A stretch of DNA of 64,000 nt, from NCBI RefSeq assembly GCF_003144245.1, contig NW_020289982.1:1-64000 (forward strand), in the 5' to 3' direction. This DNA is from Jaminaea rosea. Its lineage: Eukaryota > Basidiomycota > Exobasidiomycetes > Microstromatales. The first letter of the stretch is position 1. Each line of letters begins with the position of its first letter. The notes below the pieces were generated by a model. The model had not been told where the DNA came from, made no database searches, and saw only the letters and a list, made by a program, of their open reading frames with translations. This document shows positions 1-10,695 of the stretch, piece after piece. Both the position numbers and the translations under genes were made by a program.

Positions 1-899
1 ACATTTTGTATTTGCCCGCGTCGAAAGCCCATTGGCGGCAGAAAGACGTTGGCTCGCTGCCTGGCGCAATATTGCTTCTCGATATACACGATCGTCTCAC
101 GTCCCTCAATCTGTCATCATTTCTGTCACGCGCGAGTGCGACTTCTTTGCGGCTAGATCAGATGCGTGCTGGTGCCGTACACAGACGTTCACTCGGCCTT
201 ATCTTTACAAAGTGCTCCTTCGTGAGCGCACGGCTTGACCTCGACTACCTCTTTGCACGGCGAAGTATTGGATAGAGTGGGTTCGAGGCACCACTCATCG
301 CCTCCAACTCGTCCGCGATGACGGTATCAGCGACCAGTGGACGAGGACCTGTCGAATGACATCTTCGTGTCTGTAATCAGCTCGAATGGGTCCCTTCTCC
401 CTTTGCGTTCCGTTTTACCAAGCGCGAAGGTCTTTTGCTGGATCCCAACTCGATCCTCCACCTCTGACGCCTCTCGATCGCAGAGCAATGCGTAGCGCGG
501 CCTGGCCTTGTCGATGGGTCCAAGTCGCAACACCGTTGCATGCCAAGTTGGGCGCCGCGACTTGCTCTCCCCGACGGCGCCGCCCAAAAAAAAGCCGCTG
601 GTCTCCGTGTGCTTGCACGTGGCGTTTCGCTCGCGGGCGGACACCTCCACTCCGCTGCGCAGCCATCGACGATCGACGAGCCGATCACTTCGCAGCGTCC
701 CGGAAATTGCCCGGCAATCTCTTGCGTACTCGAAGCTGGACCGTGAAGCTCGTAATGTCGCCGCGGAGAAGGGCGTCCTTTTCACATCTTAAGAGCCTGT
801 TGCGGCCCCCCCTGATCAGTGACATCAGCCAGGACTTGCGAAATAGTCTCAGGCTTACGTACTCGATGCCTTACAGCTACTTCGATCAGTGCAGACTCG

Positions 900-935
900 C
901 TCGCCCCTCTCGCCCCTCTCGCCCCTCTCGCCCCT
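900..935. repeat. 9-bp tandem repeat, four copies
   Basis: Four exact head-to-tail copies of CTCGCCCCT lie in the non-coding left region. Likely a simple minisatellite. Confidence 0.9.
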
Positions 936-1080
936 GTCTTGTTCATCGGACGAACAATGCCGTGGACCCCACCCGCGTGACGATCTGCTGCGAGCGAAGG
1001 CGATTAATGGGTCCAATTGATTGAAGGGCCGCCCGCTGCATCTCTAGGCACAGTCGGCCGTGCGAGAAAGATCTCCACCT

Positions 1081-1113
1081 CGGCGTGGTCGCGGCGTGGT
1101 CGCGGCGTGGTCT
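1081..1113. repeat. 11-bp tandem repeat, three copies
   Basis: Three head-to-tail copies of CGGCGTGGTCG, the last with one changed base at its end, in non-coding DNA. Confidence 0.85.
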
Positions 1114-1687
1114 CACCGTGCACCATGCCTTCACAGCAATCACGTTACCCATGCCATGCGTGGCATCGCAAACAAACATCCGTCTCATCGAGAGAGATCG
1201 ACGCCTAAACGTCCCATGTCTTTGTGCCCTGGCTGAGTTTTGCTGCCACCTCGATGTCTCGGGCCCACCCATTCACCCCGCTGTAATTCTAGAATCTCCC
1301 TGCACTGGCGGGCGTCGACGGGGCCTTTCGCCCGATCTTTCCGGTCCGCACGCAGAGCGAGCAAGCAAACAAACGCCTGCGCTTGCCTGCGCTGTCTGCG
1401 TCGCCTGCGTCGCCCGCGCCGGAGAACAATGGCCACGAGGCACTTCCGCCCTGAGGAGCCTGGCGGGCCTTCGCGCTCTGAGACAGGCCTTGTCTCACTT
1501 TCCGGGCTCGGTCGCTCGACGTGAAGGCTTCACGCATTCGCAACGCTCGAGTGGATGCTCACCGTGCGACTGCGAGGATAGAAGGACGATGATGGGTCTT
1601 CGCAACGCAGCGCAGCGAGCCGTGTGGTGAGGCGTGACTTTCTTGGCGTTGGCGAGGCGAGTGAAGAATGGATGCCGGCAACCAAGT

Positions 1688-1693
1688 TATAAA
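1688..1693 (+). promoter_or_regulatory. TATA box of the secreted protein gene
   Basis: TATAAA lies 116 bases upstream of the ATG at 1804 and is followed by a CT-rich tract (about 1741-1760), a common arrangement around transcription starts of strongly expressed fungal genes. Confidence 0.6.
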
Positions 1694-1803
1694 GAGCGGG
1701 CAACCTCGTCGATCATCCTCGCTATCCTCACACCAACAGCCTTCTCTCTCTCTCTCTCGCACGCTTAAACCACTCTTCTCGCAGCCCACCCTCCTCACCC
1801 AGC

Positions 1804-2517
1804 ATGCGCACCTCCGTCGTCCTCGTCGCCGCCGCCGCCACGGCCGTCTCTGCCGGCCCCATCATGGAGCGCACCTTCGGTGGCAGCTGGAGCTTCAGCT
1901 GGGGCTCGTACACCGAGAAGGCCCCCTGGAAGGACAACTCGAAGCCCTCTTGGTGCCACGGTGAGCAGATCAGCGGCATTCCCACCTGGTCTGGCGGTGA
2001 CTGGGCCAAGCAGTGCAAGACGAACCCTTGGGCCTTCTGGACCATGTGGTACAAGCCCCAGTGGTGCAAGACGGGCAACAAGCCCAAGCCCATCCCCTCG
2101 ACCCCCAGCACCAACCCCACCTGCGACGGAGCCTACCAGGTCGTCTTCCAGGACCTCCAGAAGCAGGCCGACACGGGCGTCTACGCCGGTCAGACCGTCG
2201 GCGCCGCTACGGTGGACAACGAGAACTACCTCACCTACGGTCTCGCCACCAGCGTCGACGGCTGCCTCGAGACGTGCGACAAGACCGAGGGCTGCGTCTT
2301 CGTCAACGTCTACCAGGACCACGTCGACAACTACCCTGCCGATGTTGCGGACCTTCCCGAGTCTGCCCAGAAGAAGTACGCCCCAGGCACCCTCACCTGC
2401 GCCCTCTACAAGGCATGCTCTGACAAGGACAAGGCCACCAACTTTGCCGGCCAGCAGGACCCTACCAAGATCCTCAACTCTGACGGCTACTGCAAGAGCG
2501 GCAACTGCGGCAAGTAA
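1804..2517 (+). CDS. secreted Trp-rich protein with PAN/apple-like Cys domain
   Basis: Single-exon protein of 237 residues. Residues 1-17 form a signal peptide ending in AVSA, so export is expected. Residues 29-87 carry ten tryptophans spaced 3-12 residues apart, with cysteines at 51, 71 and 88. A Lys/Pro/Ser linker follows. From Cys107 to the end there is a compact Cys domain containing YQVVFQDL, CLETCD and CVFVNVYQD, which resembles the PAN/apple-like domain of fungal fruit-body-type secreted proteins. The partner is unknown; carbohydrate binding would fit the family but is inference. Strong preference for C-ending codons, a TATA box and a CT-rich leader suggest high expression. The ATG at 1804 gives the signal peptide directly. 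Confidence 0.88.
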   Translation: MRTSVVLVAAAATAVSAGPIMERTFGGSWSFSWGSYTEKAPWKDNSKPSWCHGEQISGIPTWSGGDWAKQCKTNPWAFWTMWYKPQWCKTGNKPKPIPSTPSTNPTCDGAYQVVFQDLQKQADTGVYAGQTVGAATVDNENYLTYGLATSVDGCLETCDKTEGCVFVNVYQDHVDNYPADVADLPESAQKKYAPGTLTCALYKACSDKDKATNFAGQQDPTKILNSDGYCKSGNCGK

Positions 2518-2757
2518 GCCGTACGCGTGCGCGGCTCGATGCCCCAAGCCCATCAACACTTGACCTTTTCTTTAGCTCTCATTTCTGGACCTCCCCGCGC
2601 TCCTTTACTTCTCTCCGCGACCTCGTAGCTCGGCATGCTTTGCTCTCGCTCGGTCCATGTCACTTTGCACTTCATCAATGATATCTCTGCTTCCATTCCT
2701 ACTCTCCGCGCGACACCGCTGCATTAGACACCCGCTCGCCCACTCCCGGTGCTTTCA

Positions 2758-5700
2758 CTATGCCTGCTGACCCCCCTCACTCTTCGCGGTGACCATCGCG
2801 CTCGCTTTCGCCTCTTCGCTGGCTGCAGCGCTCGATCCTTCCTGTACCGGGACGGCTGACCGGCCTGGCTTTGTTTCCTCACTCGCTACGCCACTCGCAA
2901 CCGAATCCCCTGCTCCTGTGGCTGTCGCCGTTGCCCCGCTGGTCCGCCTGCTCGACGGGATCCCCGGGATGGCCATCATGGTCGTCTGGCCCGGCTGGGA
3001 GCGGATACGCGTCCCCATAGTCGTGGATGTAGGCGGGGCCCGCCCTGCTGCGGGTTGTGGTGGAGACGAAGATGTGGACGCTGATGTGGAGGAGGAGGGC
3101 AAGGGCTCTTTGCCCGCCATCGCAGCCGGAGGAGGGGGAGGAGGCTGAGCAGCGGGAGGAAGGGCCAAAGATTCTGCCGAGGCTGGCGAGCCCTGCAGTT
3201 GTGAATGCGCTCCATTCTTGGACAGTGAAGCGACCGACTCGGGTGATAATGCCAGCGAAGGCTCTTCGTGCTGTTGAGCTTGAGCTTGAGCTTGAGCTGG
3301 TCCCACCTCGGCGCCATTCGACTGCGAGCTCGGAGATAGTATCCTTTCCCTCGCCTGCATCTTCGCAGCGGCATTGGCAGCGGCCGCTGGAGCAGGGAGA
3401 GCGACGCCGCTCGTTGTACCTGCCCAATCTGTCGGGGTCTCCGTGTGAGTAGCGCCAGCACCCGCGCCAGACGCAGGGCCTGGCGAAGCCGGCCGGGAGC
3501 CCTGCTCACTTCTGCCCGCCCTGTACGAACGATAAGCATCCCATCCCCCAGCGCCGCGCGCACTGTTGCTGCTCTTCGAAGGTGATCCCTGCCCAGCGGC
3601 GTGGTCTGCTGGAGTCGTAGTAGTAGGAGGATCGACGAGCCCCTTGCCCTTTGCGCCCTTCGAGAGCGAGCGGGAGCGCTGCCATTCAGGCGAGCCATGA
3701 GGGCTCATCTCGAAGCCGAACCCTGCACCCAAGCTCACCGGGTCCGTAGAGGTTGAGCCGAGGCGCCATGACGACTCGCCCGCTGCTCCTTCTGCCTCAC
3801 CCCCTCCTCCTCCTCCTCCTCCTCGCGCCACGGCTCCCGCTGCCTCGCTCTCATCTCCACCTTCGCACAGCGTCGTTCCCCTTCCGCCAGCGGTATCGCG
3901 TCGCTTCGCTCCCCAACTCGCCCACCCCTTCCTAATAGCCTCCTTGGCCTCCTTAGCAGCAGCCTGGCGCGACTCCTTATCCGCCATGCTCGCTTTCGCT
4001 TTGTTCCACCCTGAGATCAGTGCCGCTTGTGTCGCCGGGCTGAGGCCTGCTTTGCTCGCGCTGGTGCTGGCGCTCCCGCCAGTGTCGCTCAGACGCGAGT
4101 CGCGACTTACGGACCGGACGACGGGGTCGGGCTGCATAGACGATGGAGATGGAGCAGGGGAACTGCGTCGCGGGGGAGGGGCGAAGCCGTGGCTCGATCG
4201 CACGACTGGGCTGAGGGTTGAGGAGGAGTGCGAGGCGATGGAGATCGGCGGCGAAGAGGCAGTCGGTAGGGCGCTGCCCGTGCCCAGGGGCAAAGATGAG
4301 TCCATCTCCGTGTTTGCGGCCACGTCCGCGTCCGTGTCCGTTGCCACGATGGAGGGGGGCTTGGAGTGAAATCGCGTTGCTGAGCCGCTACTGTCCTCGT
4401 CGGGCTCTGCAGCCGGCGTGATGGTCGAGATCGGGTCGGATGATGATGATGCTGATGCTTTAAGGAGGCTTTCCTCATGCGACGGCTGTTGGTAATCGCC
4501 ATGCATAATCCGGCTCGGCTTGGGCGTCTTTTCCTCCCCATCCGCCAACTCAACACTGTGCGCCAGAGCAGCCTGAACCGTATCTGTATCAGCGCTGCTG
4601 GTCGTACCAGCCGTACCATTCGAAGACGCCAGCGAGGACACGCTCCGATTCGAGGGTAAGGTGTCTCCGAGATGAGATGACTGGGACTGAGACGTAGGCA
4701 GGCTCGAAGGCTTCGTCGACTCCGTTAGCTCCGTCGGCTCTGTTGTCGTGATGGCATGCTCGCCATCCTCGCTCGGCCGCGGAAGGGTCGACGCCGGAGT
4801 GCTGGACGTGGGAACACTTGCTGATTCGAGCGGTGGGGCAACCGAATGTGAAGCCTCTCCTGCCATTGCGCCTGCTCCTGCCCCTCCGCCTGCTCCTCCG
4901 CCTTCGCCTTCGCCTCGTCCACTAGGTAGAGCGACACTCGCGCTCCCCCACGCCAAGCTACTCTGCGTCCCTTTGCGGCTGGGAGCGGCACTCCCCGCCC
5001 GACTACTGGAGGAGAACCAGCTCTTCTTCTTCGCGTGGCCTTGTCCCTGCCCTCCGGGGCCCCTGGACGCTGCAGAGTCCGTCGTTGTCGTAGGAGAGTT
5101 GGATGTCGATGGAACTCCTTGCGCATTGTTCCGAGCCAGGAGGGCGGATAGGCCCGCCATCGCTGGTGAAGCGGAAGTTGCTGAGGACGAGAGGCCGCCC
5201 GACGGATGAGTATCGGCGGGAGCGATGCCTGTGCCGGTGTTGGACTTGCGACTGCGCAAGGAACCCGAGGTCGTCTCGCTTCGATGACCTTCCCGAGCGG
5301 TACTTGTAGCTGCGCCGAGGCCCTCTTCGTCCTCTCTCGCCTGTTCTCCACCTTTACGACGCTCCATCTGCTCATCCTCGCGCCTCGCGTCCCTCCTCGC
5401 GGTATTCAAGGCCTCTTCCACCTTGACCTTCTCCTCCCCCTGCGCCTCCTTCCCCTCCCCCTTCTTCGCGGCCGCCCCCTCCCAAATCCCTCCCCTCTTC
5501 CCTCCCCTCGTATCATAAAACGGCAGATCATCCATGTTAGGCACCACTACGCTTTCGATCATCAATTCTTTGATCCTCCCCTCGATGATCCGCTTAACCA
5601 TGCTCCACTGCACCTTCCTCTCAGACACCACAGGCTCGATATCCACCTCCATCTTGGGCAAGTGTGTAAACCCGAACCACAGCCTATTACTCGGCGGCGG

Positions 5701-7414
5701 CTTGACTTGGAGGAGCAGATTGCCCTCCAGGCTGGTGAGCACGACAGCAAGGACCAGCGGGACATTGTAGGGCTTGAAGCGGCTCCCGAGCGAAATGGTG
5801 AGGACGGTGCTGATGGTGAGGCGGAGCGCGCCACGATAGTGCACCGCGACTTCCATGCTCGCTTCGCCTTCCCCGGTTAGGGATTTGAGCATCGGACGAG
5901 AGAAGGCTGGAGGGGTGCTCCCGAGCGAGACTTCGCGGACGCGCACATCGGAGAGGAAGCCGGGGGTGCGGACGCGGGAGATCTTGCGAGTGAGCTTGTG
6001 GGTGATGTAGTCTTCGAGCCAGGAGGTGCGATAGATTGAGTAGAAGATTCTGGGCGGGCGAGTGAGAGAGAGCCAGGTGAGATCAACGCAGAGGAGGGAG
6101 GAGGTCGCGTTCTCTTTTGCCCCGCCCACTTACCTTCCCACCATGGCGTTGAGCCATCTCAAAGGGATAGGGTCCGGCAGGGAGTCCAACGAGGTCAGAA
6201 GGGCCATCATGTCCTCCTTGCCGAAAACGGCTTCGATCGGGTCCTTCCACTCTGCCCCATTCGCGCTCGCGCTGCTACTTGTAGGCAGCAACGAAGCGTA
6301 ATAGAGCGCATGATACCAATCCTCAAAGTCGGTCGCGCTCCTAAAGAAGACGAACCACTGTGTCCTCGCACTTCCCGGCGCCAGTATGCGCACAGCGTTG
6401 CGCTTCTGGAAGAGTTCCCCGTCCTTGATGCGAGGGGCGGCAGAATCGTTCTCCTCTACGTCTCCCTCGCCCGCGACCCAGATGCTGACCCGCTTGCCGC
6501 GGAGGTCGATTGCGGCGAGGCATTCGGCATTGTTGGGGTCGGAGGAGGAATAGAGGAAGAGGACGGGCTCTTTGAGGATGCAGTAGAAGGTTTCGTGTGG
6601 TGCGGCTGGGTTGCGCGAGCTTGTCGGTGGGGCCTGGGAGGGGCCTGGGATGCTGCTGCTCGAGGGGGCGGGGGAGACGCTGCGTGAGTCGTGTGGAGAG
6701 GAGGTGGACGAGGAGGAGGCAGTTGGAGCGACTTCGTGCTCTACGCCGCGCTTGCTGCCACGATAGTCGAGGATGCCGCTGTGTGGGCGTTCGTCGGAGG
6801 GGGGGGGGAAGCGTTTCCGTCAGCATATAGTCAGGATCTCGTATCCGCCGCGCTACGCTACGCCACGCTACGCACCGGTACATAGCACTCATATATCCCG
6901 TCGACTTTCCAGCCGCAGCATTGCTACCCGCTCCCTTGGCTCCCTTTCCCGCCTCTCCAGCCGCACCCATCGACTGCGAGCCCGATGCAGAAGGTACAGC
7001 GGGAAGCTGAGCAAACTGTCTCCTGACGACGAGCCATCCGGATCGATGGGGCTTAGCCGGCAGTCCCGTGCCTGTCGCAGGGATCCGCCTAGCTCCAGCG
7101 GGTAATCCTTTGAGCCCTTGTCCCATCCCCACGTCTGCGGCTCCTACGCCCACCACGCCCTGCTTGTCGGCCTCTGCGTGAGCCGCTTGCGCTTGAGCAT
7201 TCTGCGACGCCACCTCCAAAGCGGCTGCCTTTTCTCCTAGAGTCAGAGAGGTATCGCCATCGCCTTGTTCTCTTGCCAGCTCTGCTTGGCTGGACTGTCC
7301 CACTCTTGGCGCGAGGAAGATGAAGTGTAGCAATCCCGCGAGGAAGACGAGGGGGAGAAAGGTGACGCCTCCGAGGAGGTAGTAGAAGAGGGCAGATGCG
7401 TACGAGGCCGCCAT
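2758..7414 (-). CDS. NVJ2: Nvj2/TEX2-type SMP-domain lipid-transfer protein
   Basis: Three exons: 7414-6876, 6778-6134 and 6049-2758, giving 1491 residues in frame with standard splice sites. An N-terminal membrane anchor (about residues 11-34) is followed by a PH domain (about 225-345, with FYCILKEPVLFLYSS and WFVFFRSATDFEDWYHALYY). An SMP/synaptotagmin-like lipid-binding domain follows (about 370-575, including WLEDYITHKL, NRLWFGFTHLP and PNMDDLPFYD). This order is that of yeast Nvj2 and human TEX2, which sit at ER contact sites and move lipids between membranes. About 915 C-terminal residues are Ser/Ala/Gly/Pro-rich low complexity without a domain I recognise, far longer than in yeast. The start at 7414 places the membrane segment right at the N-terminus. 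Confidence 0.93.
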
Positions 7415-7801
7415 TGTCGGCTGCGGTGGTGGTGGGGAGGAGTGGAGGTGATCAATGGGCAATGCCGTAAGATGGCATGCTGGCCGAGATGATGGAGGGA
7501 AAAGAAAGGAAAGGAGCAAGCGCCAACAACGACGGAGTCAAGTGTTGCTTGCCTCGACGAGAGCGGCAATAGAGAGCGGAGGGCGGAGCCACTTCCAAGG
7601 GCGCCGAGGCACACAAGCACACACACGCGGGGCGGCGCTCGGGCCACAGCCAAAGTCGAGCTCCACGACGACACGACTCGACATGCTTCGTTCTGCGTGC
7701 CTAATCCACGCCGAGTACAATGCTCACCCACACGCAACGCATCGCTATCCAGCATTCATAGACACCATTTACATTCTTCTATCGCATGGCCGTCATGCAA
7801 G
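7415..7801. other. promoter of NVJ2-type gene and 3' region of ABC1 kinase
   Basis: 387 bases between two minus-strand genes. It holds a short CA-rich patch near 7611-7627 and otherwise no recognisable element. If the ABC1 kinase gene has an extra last exon, it would lie here. Confidence 0.6.
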
Positions 7802-10277
7802 TCACGCAAAATCATACGTACTCAACATCGTCTCCGTATCGGCCAACCCATCCAACCAACTCTTTGCCTCCAACCAGATCCACACCTTGATCATCGGGCT
7901 CAAATCCTTCAACTGCCCACGATCAGGCAAATGCATCCCCCTCTTTGCCTCCTGTCTCCCAATCTGTCTACCCAATGAGCGCAAGATGGGTAACGAGCTC
8001 TTGAATAGATCCATACCCGGGTCCAACTGTCGTCCAATCCCCTCGAGCAGCAGGATGGAGATGACCGTATTGACAAAGTCCGCCTCCATCTTGACGTGGT
8101 GATCTCGCACAGCCATTAACACCTCGGTAAGCACATCGCTAATCTTGATCTGGGCGAGACTGAACGTCTTGCTCTTGACGCTCAGCACCAGCCTCTGCAT
8201 CTTAAGCGCGAACCCTTCTTTATCCACCACCAGGTCCGGGGTGCGACATCGCTCCACCATTAGGTTGCCAGCGAGCTCCCCGTCGAATTGGGCGACGGCG
8301 GAGAAGAGATCAAGGAAGTTGCGACGATTCAAGGGAGTGAGTTCCACCGTCAAGCCGGCGTCGAGGAGGACTAGCTCCGGCTCGTACCCGAGGGAGTCGA
8401 GACGATCGAGCTCATCTGACCAGGCTTGAGGGTTGTGCTTGAGGGATTGGAGGCGAGCTACCACGTCCTCCTCTGCGCGACTGTCTGCTGAAGGAGGGGC
8501 TTTGGGCCCGCCCAGACGATAGTCCGAGTCAAACGGAGACATGAGGCGGGCGAAGAGGGCGTGCAAGCGGGAGGAGCGCGTGGGGTGGAAGAACCTGTGG
8601 CGTGGAGGTGGCGAGTGAGTGGTGAGATCTGACAGGGTAGTGGCCGCTCACGAAAACTCACTTGATCATAATGTTGCCCGGGTGCAGATCCGCATGCGTA
8701 AAGTTGTCCAAGAGCAGCATATACAAGAACGTATCTAGTCCCAGCGTCGCGATTCTATGATCGAACCCTGCCCCTCCATTGTTCAAGAAATGCTTCAGCG
8801 GCACCGCATCCTCGTACTCCTCGATCAGCACCTCCTTGGTCGTGAATTTGGGTAAGGGGCGGGGGAAGGAGATGGGGTCCGCTCGAGTAGAGAACGATTC
8901 TTCGAAGCGCAGCAGGTTCTTGGCCTCGTTGCGTAGGTCGAGCTGGGAGAACATCATGCCGGAGAAGACTTGCACCTCTTCTGGGAAGGAAAGCCATTCG
9001 GCCCCCGGAAAGAGGTTGAGCAGGCGAGCGAAGAAGGTCATGATGCCTGGTGCGAGAGGAGGGAAGGGTGGGGCAAAGGAGTCAGCGAGCGGCAAGCAGG
9101 TGGATGAATGCGCGCGCATTTACGCACGGATATCACGCGCTATAGTGCGGTGCACCTTAGGATGCAACACTTTAATCGCCACGCTCTGTCTCGGCGCCTC
9201 CTCCCCCTCTTGTTCCCCCTGCTTATCAGCTACAACGACCTGCGTCTTCCCCTTCGACTTGGAGCGCTTCCCCCTCCCACCACCAGGCCCAACAGGCGCG
9301 ACCCCCGGGCGCAGCTTCGCCTTGTAAACCTGCGCAACCGCTCCAATGCCCAGTGGCTCCTCGCCAAACTCCTCAAAGATCTCCTCAAAGGGTCGTCCGA
9401 AGACGCGAGAAATCACCCGCTTCGTGTAACGCAGCGAGTGCGGTTTGCCATTGGAGTGCAACTTGCCTAACCGTTCGCAGAGGGAAGCGGGGAAGAGGTC
9501 CTGCCGAGAGCCGGCCCACTGGGCTAGCTTGATGAATGTAGGACCTGCGAGCTGCATCTGGTGAACGAGGAAGGAGTACCACCATATCGCGCCCCATCGC
9601 CCCTCCTCGTCGACGATCGTGTACGAGTCGCCGTTAGAGGCGCGCCGCGTCTTTGTGGTCGCTTGACCACGCGCGCCTACGAGGAGCATGGGCATGGTGA
9701 GGAGTACGGGCAAGAAGAGGGAGAAGAGGACAACGAAGCGTTTGAGGGTGCCGAGTGGTTCGATTATGTAGTCGTTTAGCGTGGTGCCAATGGAGGAGAG
9801 GAAACGCATGAGCGGGTTCGAGGAGCGAGAGTCTAGGTCGTCGATTGTAGGGGCAAATTCCGAGTCGTGCATGTCTGTCGCCGTTGAAGTTTGGGGCGGC
9901 GGGGCGTCATTGCTGATGCGATCTTTGAGCAAGAAGACTACAATGCCTGCTCCTCCGACGAAGAAGAGGAGACCGGTGCCGTGTGGTCGCCATGAGTGCG
10001 AGTGTGATGATGATGAGGAGGAGGAGGAGGAGTATGCTCGAGCACTCGAAGCGAAGTTAGTCCGGGGCAATGGGGTGATGGCAAGGTGTCGCAGAGGTGT
10101 TGATGAAGGGCGGAGCGTTGGCGGTGAGGGTGGTGGGGATGGTAGCGGCGGTGTGATTCTAAACGGCGTGCTCTGTTGTGATGGTCTGGCCAGCTGACGC
10201 AAGCCTCTCAAGGGAGCAGCCGCGCCAGCCACTGATCCCCTGCTGCAAGGCCCACCGAGGAGCCTCTGAGCCAGCAT
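7802..10277 (-). CDS. CQD1: mitochondrial ABC1/ADCK2-type atypical kinase (Cqd1-like)
   Basis: Exons 10277-9128, 9046-8662 and 8594-7802 join in frame to 775 residues. The first 80 residues are Arg/Ser/Pro-rich like a mitochondrial presequence, followed by a membrane segment (about 100-118). The ABC1/UbiB kinase-like domain contains GPTFIKLAQWAGSR, LGKLHSN, GIGAVAQVYKA, AIKVLHP and HADLHPGN, with the metal-site LLDAG downstream. The WWY...GPTFIKL...LHSNGK signature matches ADCK2/Cqd1, an inner-membrane protein affecting coenzyme Q and phospholipid distribution. The family motif KxGQ reads KLAQ here. A GTACGT donor lies five codons before the stop, so a short extra last exon is possible. The ATG at 10277 best suits the presequence. 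Confidence 0.9.
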
Positions 10278-10695
10278 TATCCTCTCTGGCTCTCTGAATG
10301 GTGCGTAGAGCAGAGATCGACGGGTTGTGTTGGCTAGTGGGAAGGCGAATAGAACGCCTTTCGTGTTCCTGGTTTCAATCTCGCTCCTCCCCGTTGGCGG
10401 CTGCACGGTTGCACCCTGGCCTGCCATCTCTGGGCCGGTCCGGGTGCTGGCCCCGCTGCCTTGGTTGCGTGGCTGGTGGAGGCGCGAGAGCGGCAAGCAG
10501 GCAAGCAGCAGCGAGGGCGAGCGGTCGAGTGACGGGAGGGAGAACAAAGGCGCCGAGAGACGAGTGCGAGACGAGGCGGACTGAGAGCGAGAGCGAGAGC
10601 AAGAGCAAAATCACCAACCAACAAGCAGCAAGCAGCGCCTCGTTGAGCTTCCTTTTTGTCCACACCGCCCACCACCTGGACGAGGACGTCACACG
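10278..10695. other. divergent promoter region, 418 bases
   Basis: Shared upstream region of the ABC1 kinase (-) and the acidic protein (+). A GAGC/GAGA-rich run lies near 10580-10610. No TATA box is evident. Confidence 0.6.

Larger units (their letters stand above)
1..1803. other. gene-poor leading region
   Basis: No convincing gene was found here. Several open frames exist (the longest about 212 codons, + strand, 386-1024), but they overlap each other on both strands, lack a recognisable domain or signal peptide and show no splice-compatible extension, as expected by chance in GC-rich DNA. Two short tandem repeats lie inside (900-935 and 1081-1113). The last 120 bases hold the promoter of the secreted protein gene at 1804. 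A gene entering from beyond the left edge cannot be excluded. Confidence 0.6.

Noticed and set aside
386-1024. 212-codon open frame in the left region
   Set aside because: No start context, domain or signal peptide. It overlaps equally long frames on both strands, and a 9-bp tandem repeat lies inside it.
1795-2559. 254-codon antisense frame
   Set aside because: Shadow of the highly codon-biased secreted protein gene; composition of Val/Gly/Leu typical of an antisense reading.
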